Positions 1-13,400 of a stretch of DNA of 64,000 nt are shown in pieces (position 1 is the first letter of the stretch; every line of letters starts with the position of its first letter). The stretch lies in NCBI RefSeq assembly GCF_016859285.1, contig NC_053400.1, forward strand, positions 25,566,001 to 25,630,000, given 5' to 3'. The translations under genes were made by a program, and so were the position numbers. The DNA is from Xiphias gladius. Lineage: Eukaryota > Chordata > Actinopteri > Istiophoriformes > Xiphiidae. A model generated the notes under the pieces. It was not told the origin of the DNA. It was given only the letters and a program-made list of their open reading frames with translations, and did no database searches.

Positions 1-583
1 TCACCTCGGTCGGGGTGTCCGTGTTCACTCTCACAGCCCTCTCTGCTGACAGGTAGGCTACGATTTTTGCCGTTAATCTTCTTATGGATCCTAGAGTCAG
101 GGCAGTTTTAAGGAATGGCCTGTATGGCAGCCAGAGTATCCTGAGGTCATCCCGTGTTGCCCATATAAAGATAGGTCCGGGCCATGTGTAAAAACCTTAC
201 GTTTTATCACCGAACTGACAAGCAAATATTCAGTCGTGTATCGATTACCGGAGCATTACTCGGAGCCGGCGTCCGTTAAAGGCTGTTGAGAACCCGGGAG
301 ACGAGCAGGTGGGCACCAGTTGCTCCAGGATCAACCGTCAATGCACTGCTGTCCGTTAATGATCTCAAACTCGCGCTGTCGAATGACAGTGAGGTGACTT
401 TTGCCTGTTTGGCAGACAAAAAACCATCACTGTCACGGTATGCTATAATGTTTGTGTTCACATATCACAGCCCGCATCCCTCTGAAACCCGAGGGCAAAA
501 AAAACCTGGACGACATCTCTCATCTCACCATGGACATGAAACACACAATAAGCTTCTTTTGAGAAGATGTTGTTTTGGTCACT

Positions 584-625
<42 letters not shown>

Positions 626-3600
626 TCACCCAAAAGCAGCAGGAACCCCCCCCGGTTAACCTGCGTTGCTAAGATCTTCCCACTGTTATAAACGAATGAT
701 CTCGTGAGCGCAAGATGGATTTTGTTGAGTTTGAACCGACTTTGTCCCCGAGCTTTGTGTAACTCATAATCATTTGTCACTCCAATGAGTCATTCCCGCA
801 GCCGCGACCTGAATCGGGATGACGACCGTGAAGCACGTCTCTTTGAGCGGGTCGAGTCAATGCTCCTGATCGCCACAAACGGTGCGACGCATGACAGGAC
901 TATCGTGTGGCAACGTCTCTTACTGCAGGGGAGGATTTACAAATGGCAGTTTCATTTCACAGCAATGCCCTAATTCAGATAAAATATTCCGGATAGAATC
1001 TGCGTCCATCACTTCACCCCAGAAGAATATTATTACCATTTGAATATATGAGAAACCGCACTGGCAAACTATTTTCCCCTTGGCAGCACTTTAGAGGCAA
1101 CATCTGCTCTGCATGCATAACGAGGTAAGCACATTTGCATTGTGCTTGAAGTCTGCAGACCAACCTGCAACCTCGTCACAGATAAAGAAGTGCGTGGCTA
1201 TCCGCAGTCCGCAAAACACACTTCCGCAAAGTTGTGAAAACCGCTACAATCAAGTGTGAGATACACTTACAATTGTAGTTTGAAATGCAACTATTATTTG
1301 CCAAGAGTTAGATAATTTAATCTGAAAGATGCCGTACTCTAAGTACGCATGGAAGTGTATTGAGGGCAAAAGAAGTGAGAGAGCACAGAAGTAAATTCCG
1401 AGCGCTTTTTCAGTCTGCAAGTCACCTTTAAGAGTGCAAGGGCACAGAGTCGTAAGAGCAGAATCGCATCCGAGTGCACAGTCCCCCATCCTAGGTGCGC
1501 TCGTTTTCTGACTTTTTTTTCTCGCGCTGTTTCGGCAGCTCCTGGCCACATGGGATCAGGAGCCCGCAATCAGAGAGCCCGAGTTACTGCTGGATCGGAT
1601 GGAGTCTGAAAGACACCAGACTCTAGTGAAAAGCGCTATTCACTTGGCCTCTTCTGATCCGAATTTGACAAATTATTAAAAAAGAAAAAATCTGTCTCTT
1701 GTGACTCTTTCAACTTCGTGGAAGTGCAACTCTGAATCGCTGGAGCATCTGATCGAGGATTTGTAGCTGCTGGTTGCTGGCAGCTGCCGCCCAGGACAAC
1801 CCAGCTCCCTTCTGGTTGCTCTATCCAGCTTTTCTGAATAAAGGCCAGCAGATCTCCACTGCAGACATTGACCGATCAGGGCCTCACGGTTATAGATGAC
1901 AAAGTCTTCCTGAGGCTGGGGCAGCCAGCCGTCACCTGGCCTCATCTGTGCACAACTGCGTCCTAGAAATTACGTTCATATTTATTTATTCATGAATTAA
2001 GTAATTGCTATATTTATTAATGGCAGCGGTGTCGCAAGGCTGCGTTTGGGTCTGACAGACTGGCAGGCTTCTGCGATTTAGACGACCCCCCCCCAACCGT
2101 CACAATGCTGTGGTCAGTAAAGGTGGATACTGTAAAGCAAGATCAGGTATTTTGGCAGAAAAACAAATACGCTTTTCTGGGAACATCTCACCGACACATT
2201 CAGTATCAACATAACTGCGTCTTTCCGGATGCACACATTGACATATGCTCATCACTTTTATAGAAAACGCAATCCGATTGCAATCGCGCTTCCTTCAAAA
2301 AAATGTATTTGCTGCTGCAAATTCAGACAGGAGGTGCGGCGGACGGGTCTAAACGCTCCAGCATCCCTTCGCCTCGATTGCCGTCGCCGTGGCGGAGAGG
2401 CCGTCGCGATGCGCGGGTGGGAGCGGTAACGACTCCGGAACGCCGTGTCGCTTGCAGCTGAAACCCGAGCGTGGTGCCATAGTTGCTGGAGCCCTCCCAA
2501 ACTAGTCCGGTATTCAGAAGCGAGCTGACCTCGGACGCAGGCTGGGCTTGTAGTTTTCTCAGCAGTGTAACCTGTGGCTTCCTCTCTTCCTCTCAGACGT
2601 AACAGGTGATAGGGTGCGCCCTGCCGACATGCACTTTGGGAGCTGTAGTTACCCTGAATTTCTTTACGTACTTGTACCTGTGACTTTTTAATCAGAGAAG
2701 CAGATATCTTTTATTTTTTTTTATTTTATTTTGCCGAGCCAAACAATAGGACAGCTCCAGCTATGAGTTCCACGACACTGGCTACGCAGAAAACGGATGG
2801 GACTTTTAGCTCCTCCTAAAGTCACAGCCTCAGCATGACTGTATAGCCCCAAAAAATCAAACCACAGACCAAACCGAAGAAATGCAAATCGAAACACAGG
2901 CAATACAGCCACATTTTAGATGCTAATCACATTTCTTTGCATTTCACATTCATACCCAGCTGCAGACGATAGTTCTCTTCCTCTGTATGCACGAGAATGA
3001 ATCTGTATCCCTCAGTCACAGTTACAGTTCGAGTTTGAGTGAGGCAAACCTCACCAGAAACAAAGGTGAAATTTTGAACTGGGTGTAAACCATTTAGTTC
3101 CATAAGCTGTGTCGTTTACAGCTGCTTGTCCAGAGAACGGAATCATGCCATAGTCACGTTTGCAGCAGTATTTCTCAGATAAAGGTAGTTACAGTTTGCT
3201 TCGGGTTGTGAAATAATTGGGAGAGGGGGTAAAGGAAATACAGTGCTACAGTGCTACAGGGCTCAGAGGTTTAACTTTATCCAGCTGGACAAGTACCTCT
3301 GTGTATTATTGGTAATCAATACTTTTAATTGCATGCCGCAGCAACAGGAAGGTGTCGACATGTGGGCGAGAGTACATCTGATACATTAGATCTAAAAAAA
3401 GCTGCTGGAGAGGTGAGCTTTTATGGGTTTTCACCAACATTTCCCACTTCACTAATCCCCCGTGTCTGTCAGAACTGCACAAACTTTTGCCGCCCATTTA
3501 AGTGTGTTTGCTTTGTCACTTGGCAGCATACCGAGCAGGATCACAGAGGAAGAAGTGGTCAGTAGTGAGAAAAATTAAAGAGACCCTTGTGCTATGAGGA

Positions 3601-6397
3601 TGCCCCAGACAAGTATTGAGGAAGGCTTGGCTTGGAGCTGCCTGTTCTCTAACCCACTGAATTATTGTAAGAAGAGAAGGACATTTATTTTTTCTATAAC
3701 ATAATTTTACCAGTGGTGTTTGGGATGATATATAATTCGTGGTTACTAGAGATTTTATACCTTAAAATGTCTTTTTACGTAGACGGGAAACTACATTATA
3801 CTTAACACGTTGTCTGTATTGTTAGGCGAGTTAGCTGAGTTCTGTCGTCCAGCTGTTGAAGTGGACATTAATGTGGACCAAGTTTCACAACAGAAAGTAA
3901 GCAGTAACGCGGTGACTGTCTAGAAAACAGTAAGGATCCAGTGTTACACTATAAACGGAAAATGTCCCAGTGATATCCTGGCACATCCGAAGAGTCAGAC
4001 GTCTCTCTCAGTAACACAGCACAATACTGGAAACAATGATGAGCCAAATATACAAATAAAACCTGAGACCGGATAAAAAAAACCTTCCATTTATTTCAAC
4101 ATAATTAATGAACTTCTCAATTAAATGAAGTAATTCCTCATACAATTTTTGGATAAACCCAAAACAATGCTATTCTTTTGCCTTTTGACATGCCATACTC
4201 TAACTGATTCCTATAACTATAACTGATTTTGCCATAATTGCCAGGACTCTTGAACAACATATCAACTCAGAGATATTCTAATAAATTTGAAATAAATTCT
4301 TTTTATGGATGGCACTAGGACAATATTATTTGAATTTAGATGTCCATATTTTGTGGATATCGTCAGCTAATCACCAGGTCGTCTCAAAAGTTTAACTTTA
4401 TTCAGCTTGACAAATTTTTTTTCCGGCCTGAAATAGCTTCTGCAGAGGTGAGTGTAAAATAAAGTTAGTCAACATGTGTACAAATGTGGATGTGGAAATA
4501 TGTGGAAAAACAATAGTGTGTCTTTCTGCACCACGCTGTCATTTCTCACTTCTCCAAAATGGACACAGACAGGAGCTTCCCCATGAAAACTCATAATCTC
4601 TCACACCACTATTATTGTTATCATTATTATTATTGTTGTTGTTGTTGTTGTTGTTACTACCGCACACACCTTAAAATCTTTGTGAAAAATGTTGTGTGTG
4701 CTTCTCTGGCTGCTGTTTCCTGCACGTAACCTTTATGAATGAAGCTTTAGTGAGTCAGTGGTTTCCACGGTGTTGCCAAGGAACTGTAGCAATGTTCTGT
4801 CGGTACAGTATGTGACAATAGAGTGAGGTCTATCTTTAGATATATTGGCATTGCTATTGGCCAACTAAACTACATGTAGTTGCCAGTCTATTGGGTACAC
4901 CTAACTAAAACTAATGCAGTCTAATACAACAGTCCTGCAATAAATCCTACATCCATGAAGGTCAACTTTATGGTAATTTTGTAGGGCGGCAGTTTGTGGC
5001 ACTGTTTGTAATATTTTGGCCACCCCATTTGCTGTAGAGTCGATTTAACGCAAAAATGAAAAGGGAGGGTTGTATGTTGGTGTTCGAAAAACAACGGGAA
5101 GATATTGTCGTTTGTCCCCCGCTGTTTTGGCCCGTTTATTAACGAGGACAGCAGCAGTGGGTCTGACACACACAGTACCCATAGCCCCTGCGTTAAAACT
5201 CACAAACGCCTTCTCGGACCCATAACTCAGCAAAATCTGAACACACATACATAAGACGCATGTATTTGCCGAAAATGTAAACAAATATAGGATTTAAAGG
5301 GGGGCTCAAGTTGTAGCCCACAGTATAATTTACTAGATCCATGGCAACATTAGACTTCCTGTTTACATCCCCCAAAGCATCATGGGAATTGGTGGGTTTA
5401 AAAACTGCAATATTTCTCAAGGAGAAATGTAGCTGATCTGTTAATGGTGTAACGATTTCAAACGAGCACAGCTCTTAGAAATTATCTTTGCATTAAATGG
5501 TGTTTTCAGATTTGGTTTTTCAGATGGGTTTTTTTTTTTATAGAACTATAAACGACTGCTTCAGACACAGGCAAGTGTAAAAAGTAGAGGACTCTGTTTA
5601 AACAGAAACGAGATGAAATTAAATAGACTGTGGAAGTAAAGGGGGCAAGGATAAAAGTACTAAACTGTCTTTTGTATAACCTGTCTGATCCTTTCACCAG
5701 GATTAATCCTGTTCAAACATTTTAATGATCATTACTCCCTCAAATATTCATAACACCACCAGGCTGATGTTATCTTCTGGACAAGGTTTGTTTTCGGGGG
5801 CCCTCATTTTCTACATTACTTCCTCAAATTCAACAGGGGTATTGCCTTTACTGCTAATAGTTACAAGATCAGTTATAAGATATTATTAAACTACCTTTGG
5901 GTGGCCAGATTGTCCGGACATGTATCTGGTTGGGGTTCATTCTACTCTACCATTATATCTGCTTTTCCCTTTTAGCTTTTCCCCTCCAATGGATCAACTG
6001 ACCACATAATGTCTGGAAAAAGAGCTGCAGAACACCTTGAATTTAATTCATTAACAACTTATTAACATTTACACAGACAAGATGAATTGTTGTAAAAGAG
6101 GACTTGTTAAGATTTATAATTGCAGTTGAGTTGGGTATTTTGGCTGATAGCCTATTATTATGATTATTATTGTTATGCCTTTTGTTAATACAATTCAAAC
6201 CCAAAGTGAGGAACCACCAGGACTAAAAAACAGTAGTCAGAAATGACTCACAATGGACCATAATTGTGCTACGTGTCTGCTAGATTTGCAAATAAGCAAA
6301 CTGTTTGCAAACAAGTACGCGACATGAACTAAAAAGGCGGTAATATGTCAGTGTTTTGTTTTCAGCTTGTTTATGCTGCCCCCAAGGGGCCAAAAAA

Positions 6398-6453
<56 letters not shown>

Positions 6454-8239
6454 AGGTACAGGGCCATTGTGAAGCCCTTGGACATCCAAGCATCAAAAAC
6501 CACTACCAGCATTGTCCTGAGGGCGGCGCTCATCTGGCTCTTCTCCCTGGTCCTGGCAATCCCTGAGGCCATCTTCTCTGACCTCCACACCTTCAACGTC
6601 ACCACTAATGAGAGCTTCGTCACCTGTGCTCCTTATCCCCACGCTGGGGAACTGCACCCTAAGATCCACTCCATGGCCTCCTTCCTCATTTTCTACGTCA
6701 TTCCCCTGCTGGTCATATCTGTGTACTACACCTTCATCGCCCGGAGCCTGATGAGGAGTGCCTCAAACCTGCCTGTGGAGGGAAACATGCACGCAAGACG
6801 ACAGGCTAGTGTTAAAGCTGTCACTAGCAGTGTCGTAACCCAGTTTGTGATATACTGCGGTCATTTTGTTTTATTTAGTCCGTTAATTGTGTTTTTCTAA
6901 AATGTTTTTAGTTTCATTTAGGCCAAACATGGAGTAATGGCTGGTTTGAAGCAGTTGGCCTAAAACTAGTAAAAAATGAAATTACAGAGAAAAAAATATT
7001 AAATTCAAAGACTTAAAATACTGGAATTAGCCCCTTATATACCTGCCATGTGTTTGTGTCCTTTAAAATGTAGCATGTAGCTCCAAATAATGCCAGGGAC
7101 AGAACCTCAAAGACCTCAACGGTAGCTACGGCTCTGGTCATCAGGGTGTATATTTTTTTGGCTAATGTTGTAAAAATTAAATTTAGATTTAAAAAAAATT
7201 TTTTTTTTTAACTTTTTTGATGTTTTTAATGTGTCTTTTATTTACTAGCATTGGTCTTTGGTTTTAAAGTTTTTTCAATAACCCACAGGTTGAATCTAGA
7301 AAGCGCCTGGCCAGGACGGTGCTGGTGTTTGTTGTTCTCTTTGCAGTCTGCTGGCTTCCCAGTCACGTCATCTACTTATACCGCTCCTATCACTACTCCC
7401 AGGTAGACTAAATCAGTTATTGACTATATTTCTGATAGAGCACAATTGTGTATTTGTTTCTGTCTGTTTGTATACACTAGGAGTGTAACTGGAGGTTCTT
7501 AGTCAGATCTATACGGCTTCATTTAATGTATCAATATGTAACTGCTGGCATTTATATTTCTCCCTAAAAAGTATAGAAAATAACATTTGTAACATAATAT
7601 TCTAACCATGTACGTAAATGTATTAATCCGTTATCAACTGTTAATGGTCAACTTAGAAATGGATAGTGGAATGGGCTATAACAGTGGGCACTGTGAGGAT
7701 AATGGCAAGAGAATTTAAAGTTGGTCTGGAGGGTCTAATAAAAAGTTGGACATGGCCATAATAACTCATGGGGACATACAGTATTGCATAATTTTGTTTT
7801 TGAAAAGTTTCTACATGATGTTCAGATTTAAATAAAGCATCTGGACGAATATTACTGTAAAAATTCTGATCCTGTTGTTCAGAACGCATTCATGTCGGAA
7901 TAGTGTATTTGTATTTGTTGTGTCTCGACTCTCCACCCTCTGTCTTTCCCTTGCCAGGTGGACACCTCACTGGTTCACTTTGTGTGCAGCGTCGTGGCTC
8001 GCATCCTGGCCTTCACCAACTCCTGTCTCAACCCTTTTGCCCTTTACCTGCTGAGCAAGACCTTCAAGAAGCAGTTCAACCAGCAGCTCTGTTGCTGCTG
8101 CCGTATGATCCTCAAACACTCCTCACAGAGCCCGACACATTTCAACACACGTGTGACCTCCGTCCGCAGCACACATTATTCCGTGGCGAGTCTTAGCATG
8201 ATCAATGGCAGACAGATCTATCAGGAGGATTATGTGTAA
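1..8239 (+). CDS. grpr: Gastrin-releasing peptide (bombesin) receptor, 5' partial
   Basis: This is a class A GPCR for GRP/bombesin, a plasma-membrane receptor that family knowledge couples to Gq and calcium signalling. Coding pieces are 1-52 (end of exon 1, TM3), 6456-6804, 7289-7402 and 7958-8239 (stop TAA). Splice phases agree throughout. The DRY-type motif is split over the first junction (ADR/Y). The exon at 6456 encodes TM4, ECL2 and TM5, including [12 protein letters not shown] and NLPVEGN. The exon at 7289 has the TM6 CWLP motif. The last exon has NPFALY of TM7, a palmitoylatable CCCC cluster and a C-terminus [12 protein letters not shown]. Similarity is closer to GRPR than to NMBR or BRS3 as I remember them. 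The donor after 6804 is GC rather than GT. The last coding part is split by an intron at 7403-7957, which human GRPR lacks to my knowledge. The start codon, TM1 and TM2 lie left of the window. Confidence 0.95.
53..6455 (+). other. grpr intron 1 (6.4 kb)
   Basis: The intron runs from the donor gtaggc to the acceptor at 6454-6455. I see no supported exon in it. It contains a (GT)n run at 584-624, a GC-rich patch near 2325-2440, a (GTT)n run near 4628-4655 and a tetranucleotide repeat that runs into the acceptor. The remaining short open frames have no recognisable protein character. Confidence 0.8.
6398..6453 (+). repeat. (TATC)n microsatellite forming the grpr exon 2 acceptor tract
   Basis: About 13 copies of a CTAT/TATC tetranucleotide end at the AG acceptor (6454-6455). 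They take the place of an ordinary polypyrimidine tract. Confidence 0.95.
6805..7288 (+). other. grpr intron 2 (GC-AG)
   Basis: The donor reads acag/gctagt and the acceptor acccacag/gtt. Both are in phase 0 and keep the family reading [11 protein letters not shown]. The intron is AT-rich, and nothing else is seen. Confidence 0.8.
7403..7957 (+). other. grpr intron 3, between TM6 and TM7
   Basis: The donor is cag/gtagac and the acceptor ttgccag/gtg, in phase 0. It separates ..YRSYHYSQ from VDTSLVHF. No other feature is seen. Confidence 0.85.
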
Positions 8240-8341
8240 GTGTGTGTGTGTGCACGTATGCGTATATTTGTGTGTGTGTGGGTGTGTGTGTGTGTGTGTG
8301 TGTGAGTGTGTGTGTGTGTGTGTGTGTGCGCGTGTGTGTGT
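8240..8341 (+). repeat. (GT)n microsatellite directly after the grpr stop codon
   Basis: An imperfect TG-rich run begins immediately 3' of the TAA stop and occupies the first 100 bases of the 3' UTR. It is interrupted by gcacgtatgcgtatat and a few single-base changes. Confidence 0.9.
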
Positions 8342-8403
8342 GAGTTCACCAAATAATACAATAAGACCATATATCACTTTGAGAAAAATAGTACATCCCC
8401 ATT

Positions 8404-9528
8404 CAGGGCCGGCTCTAGCCATTTCGGTGCTCTAGGGGGGATTTGGATTTGACCCACCAAATACTGCTGGTGATCCAATATCTCACCGAAAATCAAAAAA
8501 GTCCAAAAACTGAAAAACAGATTTGTTTGTCAGAACTGTGTTTTTTCTTCTTTCCTCTCCCATTAATCATCTCACGACCCCTCAGATTTGTCTGGTGTCC
8601 CTGTGTATGAAACTGTATATAAAGTAGTTCAAAGTAGCTCTGCCTCCAGGAGCTACGACAGTAACATGCTGCTGACACACTGATGCTTCGGTATTTATCA
8701 TCTAATGATATCATATATAATAATATATCAGTCAGAGGGACCAAACCAGTACTTTTACTTCAATACGTTAACTACGTTTTGCTGCTAATACTTATACTTA
8801 AGTGAGATTTGTCAGGCTGGACTTTTGCTTGTAATGGAGTATTTTTACATAGCTGCATTGGTACTTTTACTTCAGGAAAGGATCTGAATACTTCTTTCAC
8901 CACTGCTGACTTGCCATCCAGATTTATATCCTTCACCCTGTATGTGAGTATAGCAGCTATCGTAGCATCATTATCTGGCATTAGTTTTATTGCTACTATT
9001 CTAACTGGCTACTACACAAAGCAGCATTTTAATGTTAACATAAGATGACATAGCTCTATATTGGACTTTTTTTTCCTCCTGTTTTGTCTGTTTTTGTCCT
9101 TGCACTTCTGAAAGCTCGGACCTTTTCAGTATGAAATGATTTCAGCTAATAATAACTGAAGCGTCCCTCTGGTCGATCCAATCTAGCATTTGCCATCAGT
9201 CAGTCAGTGTTATGTCCCAGACTTGGGCTGAGTGATGAACAATTGTGCATCAATCTGTACAAATTATCCCCCACTTTCAGTTTGCAGTGCGCATAGTACA
9301 AGTGCAGTGCAGGGCAGATGAAAAATTGTGAGGAGCAGCAGTGTTTATTCCATCATGTTGTCAACCTGCGACTGACAGTTCAGAGGACACAGCATGTTTA
9401 CTATTGTAATTAAAAGGCTGTTTTTATGATGAACAAAATGAACCTAGTGGTCAGTGGTTAGCGGTGCCCTCCTGACATTCTGTGCCGTAGGCAGTCACCT
9501 ATGTCACCTATGCCAAGAGCCAGCCCTG
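8404..9528. mobile_element. Non-autonomous hAT-type DNA transposon with 8-bp target duplication
   Basis: The ends are inverted: the left end begins CAGGGCCGGCTCTAGCCAT and the right end, read inward, begins CAGGGCTGGCTCTTGGCAT (16 of 19 match). The 1125-bp element is flanked on both sides by TCCCCATT (8396-8403 and 9529-9536). An 8-bp duplication and CAGGG termini are typical of the hAT superfamily. No transposase-like frame is seen, so this looks like an internally deleted or MITE-like copy. Confidence 0.85.
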
Positions 9529-9674
9529 TCCCCATTCGATCCATTATTCTTTTCGTGATTTATCTGTGTATAAAAACCCAGTCTTATTTAATTCGTAGTC
9601 ATAGCAGTTTGTAAAATATCTTAAGTAATATCTGACCAAGCCAACTGCTTAATTGTGAGAGAAAAAAGCAAAAT

Positions 9675-9744
9675 CACTTTTGAGTAAGTGGCTTTTGAAT
9701 AAGGCCACTTACTCAAAAGTGTTTTTGCTTTTGAGTAAGTGGCC
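9675..9744. repeat. Perfect 18-bp inverted repeat plus third arm
   Basis: The left arm 9675-9692 is the exact reverse complement of 9704-9721, with an 11-base loop. A further near-copy of the left arm lies at 9727-9744. Confidence 0.95.
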
Positions 9745-10209
9745 TAGATAACCACATCTGGACATATAATTATGCAAACTAAAGAATCCGATATATGATT
9801 ATATATTATATATATTTACAAAACATGTTGATCATAAGACAGTATTATAATTCATAAAATAAATTATTAAATATTTTACTTCCATAAAGTTTGGGGACAA
9901 ATTAATCAGAATTAAAGCAGCAGAGGCTGATATGTATATCCTGATTTTGACTAACCAATATGGGGCAAACTCCAAATACACTAAACACATAAACCTACAT
10001 TTCCCAACCCCGCTTAGAAAGTACATTTACTCTTATAATACTAATTTGTTTCCCCAGTTACGTCTTAATGGGAAATGCTGCCTAGACAGTGTTTACAGGT
10101 AACCTTTCCTCCAGTGAAGCAGGTAGTACGTTTTTGTACCACATGGAAGTCATAAGGATGGGGTGGGGGTGGATGATGAGCAATCACAGCTCAGGACTTT
10201 GACACTATC

Positions 10210-10400
10210 GACCAGGGTTTGCATCCTGAGTCCATCATGTCCCCTACCAAACTATTGGACAAACATAAATTTTGACATGATGATGTCGCTACATGGAAAG
10301 TGGAAGGGATCACCAAAATGATAATAATTTATCCTGAATGTGTGCACCAAATTTCATTGCAATCCATCCAACGGTTGTTGAGACATTTCAGTCAAAACCA
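10210..10400 (+). repeat. Dispersed repeat family C, copy 1
   Basis: It contains the recurrent text about a base change of 'caatccatccaacggttgttgagac' type. Related copies lie near 23200-23480, 35330-35720 and 55965-56060. It is a degenerate, non-coding teleost-type dispersed repeat. Confidence 0.5.
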
Positions 10401-13400
10401 AATGTCAACCTCGCAAATTATTCCAAAGTTTGTAGTCGTAAATCAACCTTTGTAAACCTTTGAAACAAATCTGCATGAGAAATTAAAGTTTGTGCTTGTG
10501 CGGAAAATATTTGTATTTGTATAAAAGATTTGTGCGTGTGTAGAAATATTTGTATTTGTAAAAAAAAAAAAAAAACGAAAAAGTGTGAATAAAATCTATG
10601 AAAAAATGATATCGGTGGTGAGGTTACACAAAGACACTGTGAAAAAAGAAGTGCTTTCATGAACATCTGTGCACAGATACAAGGCAGAAAACTACGTGTA
10701 AAACTCCCACACTGTGTGTGTGACGCCAAAGTTACAAGCTAGCATTTTGACCCTGTTTTTACAACTGACAATGATACAGAGGTTGCAACTAGAAAGTTGT
10801 TTAGAACTGTTGGTGAATTTATGGAGATGGACGGAACCAAGTTACGAAGACGCAAGTGCCCGAAATCTGGCGCTTGTAGATTTCTTCATGGGAACTGTAG
10901 TTTTTTAGTGCTCACAAAAAAAAAATGTTGTTAAACTTCATTAAAATCTCAGATTTCATTTCTTATAGCAAGGTATGCAGTGGAGTCGATTCGTCTGTGA
11001 ATGTGCAAAGTAAACCCTAGGAACAAGCTTCACCTATGAAAGAAATGCTGACTTAGAGATCTCGTTGACAGAGGCTACTGGAATGGAGGCTAGCCCGGAA
11101 GTGAAGCTATGACTTCAGCTCTCTATAGCCTCAGTGCCTGGTAAACGTTATGTCTTTCAAACTCTGTGCCTCCGGTTTGTGTTGCAGGTTGTTAGAAACT
11201 TTAAGCCACCAAGCTCAACATGAGATAACGATATTATCAGCTTTACATTCGTAGACTTGGCGAAGACAGTATTCCGCTGTTTTTCACAGGCTAAGAGCAG
11301 TAGACCTCATAACGACTTAACTGAACTCCATGTGTAACATTGATGGAGAGTCCCTTCCAGGGTTTCATTCAAGCTTACAAATTTTGCCACAGGTACAGAG
11401 GTACAAGACTCAAATGTTTCAGTTGAAACATTTGCATTTTTGTCTGTGAACAATAATCATCTCTAATAAAAGTACATGTGCAATATTTTGCAACTGCAAA
11501 GTAGAAACCAATGTCAGTCTTCAGAAACGGCAGAATAAGGTAGATCACCCCAGTAGTACCAAGACAATGGCTCTTAAATCAAGGAGTACCTTTAACGAAG
11601 TCACAAACATTGGCACGTTGTATGATTTTTAGGACACAGAACCAGAGTAAAAGAGATCATATGCTTTTGCTATGATACCGCCAAAAGATCCACTCCAATC
11701 CATGCGCCCTAAAATGCGATATTTTTCATTTTCATGGATAGTCTACTGAAATTTGATGTATACTATTCTGCCTGCACCATGTTGCTGTATGTTTATGATA
11801 TTTCTAAATGTCAGATGCTGTGCGTACCTTCAGAGATGTATTTTAAATGTTAGTTGTCCTCTGGTTACAGATTGTTTATTGAGCCGTGTCCCAGTTGTAC
11901 ACAGTGTGAAAAATAAACCGTGAATGGTAATGCATGTGTTTGAAATCACATTTGTAATTTAGCATGGGATTATGAAATGTGTGTTTATATTTTTGTGGTT
12001 GTTGTGTTAATTCTATTTACATGCAGTTCTCAAGGAAATTAAACTGACAGAAGGTTCAGGCTGTTGGTGTTTATCTTAAAGATACTGCATCATGCATTTC
12101 TCTCACCGGTTGAAGAAAAATCATATGAAGTCAATAAAAATGGCAGTGAAATGAGTGCACACTGAATCACTTTCCACATTATATTGCATAGTGACAGTGG
12201 ATCCTTGTGAGTGCCTTTGTGCTTTAGTAATGTTTAGGGTCTTAATCCTGTTGACTGTGTATACAGTATACCACATAGTTTTTGCACCACAGTGTTCACT
12301 GGACATGAGTATTCTGCTCCGTCACATGCTAGATTTACAGTCACCATATCACACCACAATGTCCTAATTTGGTGTTTCACAGAGAGAGAGGATCATATCC
12401 AGGTTGTGATGAGTGGGTGTATAATTCAGTCTGGATAGTGTTTGTTTAATTGTGGTGTGAGTGCCTTGCCAAACTTCTGTCCTGCATGGTCTCAACCTTC
12501 TACTTAACATGTCATCTTTATAGTCAGGCTCATTCTGTGGAAAGTCTGGAATGTAAATAAGGACTAGTTATTATCGTTTTAGTTTAAGGACTGAAAGAAA
12601 CAGAAATTAAGGCTAATAAAAATACACAAATATGTGCTTGAAATCCCTTTCAAAAATTTCTACAGGAATCCTGGAGGAGAGTGCAACGGTCACTTCAAAG
12701 TCCTGCAGTCTCCTGTAGGACTTTTTAAGGACAATGACAGAATCCGATAAGAATTTAAAAGGGATTCAGCATAAATCCTGCAAGAAGATTAATCCTACTT
12801 CCTGTGGGAATTCAGGAGGAAGGCTTCATGCAATGCATTTTCTTTCATAGGTCCTGCATAATCTGGAAAGATGAGATCTGGTTCACAAGCTTTTAATAAG
12901 GTGCAGCGACTAACATTTCAACGCGCATGATGCCAGAAAGAATTGTGCATGACCACTTCTGCCAGTCAAATCTGCAGGATTACAACAGCAAATATAACAT
13001 CAAGTATAATGATTTTGAATTAAATTCATGAAATGTTTAAAGATTAAAAACCTCCCCAGGCATGTTCTAATACAAATAAAACTACTCTGCTTTAAATATT
13101 AATGCGTGTTTGAATTATTTTTCCACAAAAAATTAGAAAAATCACATCTACTTCTCCTTCACTGAAAAATACAAAGTCTATTAATGTGCAAATATTGTTA
13201 ATTTCAAACGTCAACTGCTAACCACAAGATGTCTCTTACTTCACACAATACTCCATTCTCAGTATAAAGGAGATTTCAAATTTGCACATCACAGTAATCT
13301 AAGCCCATAATTGGCTTCCAAACTGTCTGTGATGACACAAGATCCTCTTGTAAGCGTGTTAAATTCAGACTTCCAATGAGCACAGATAAACTTTCCTTCT

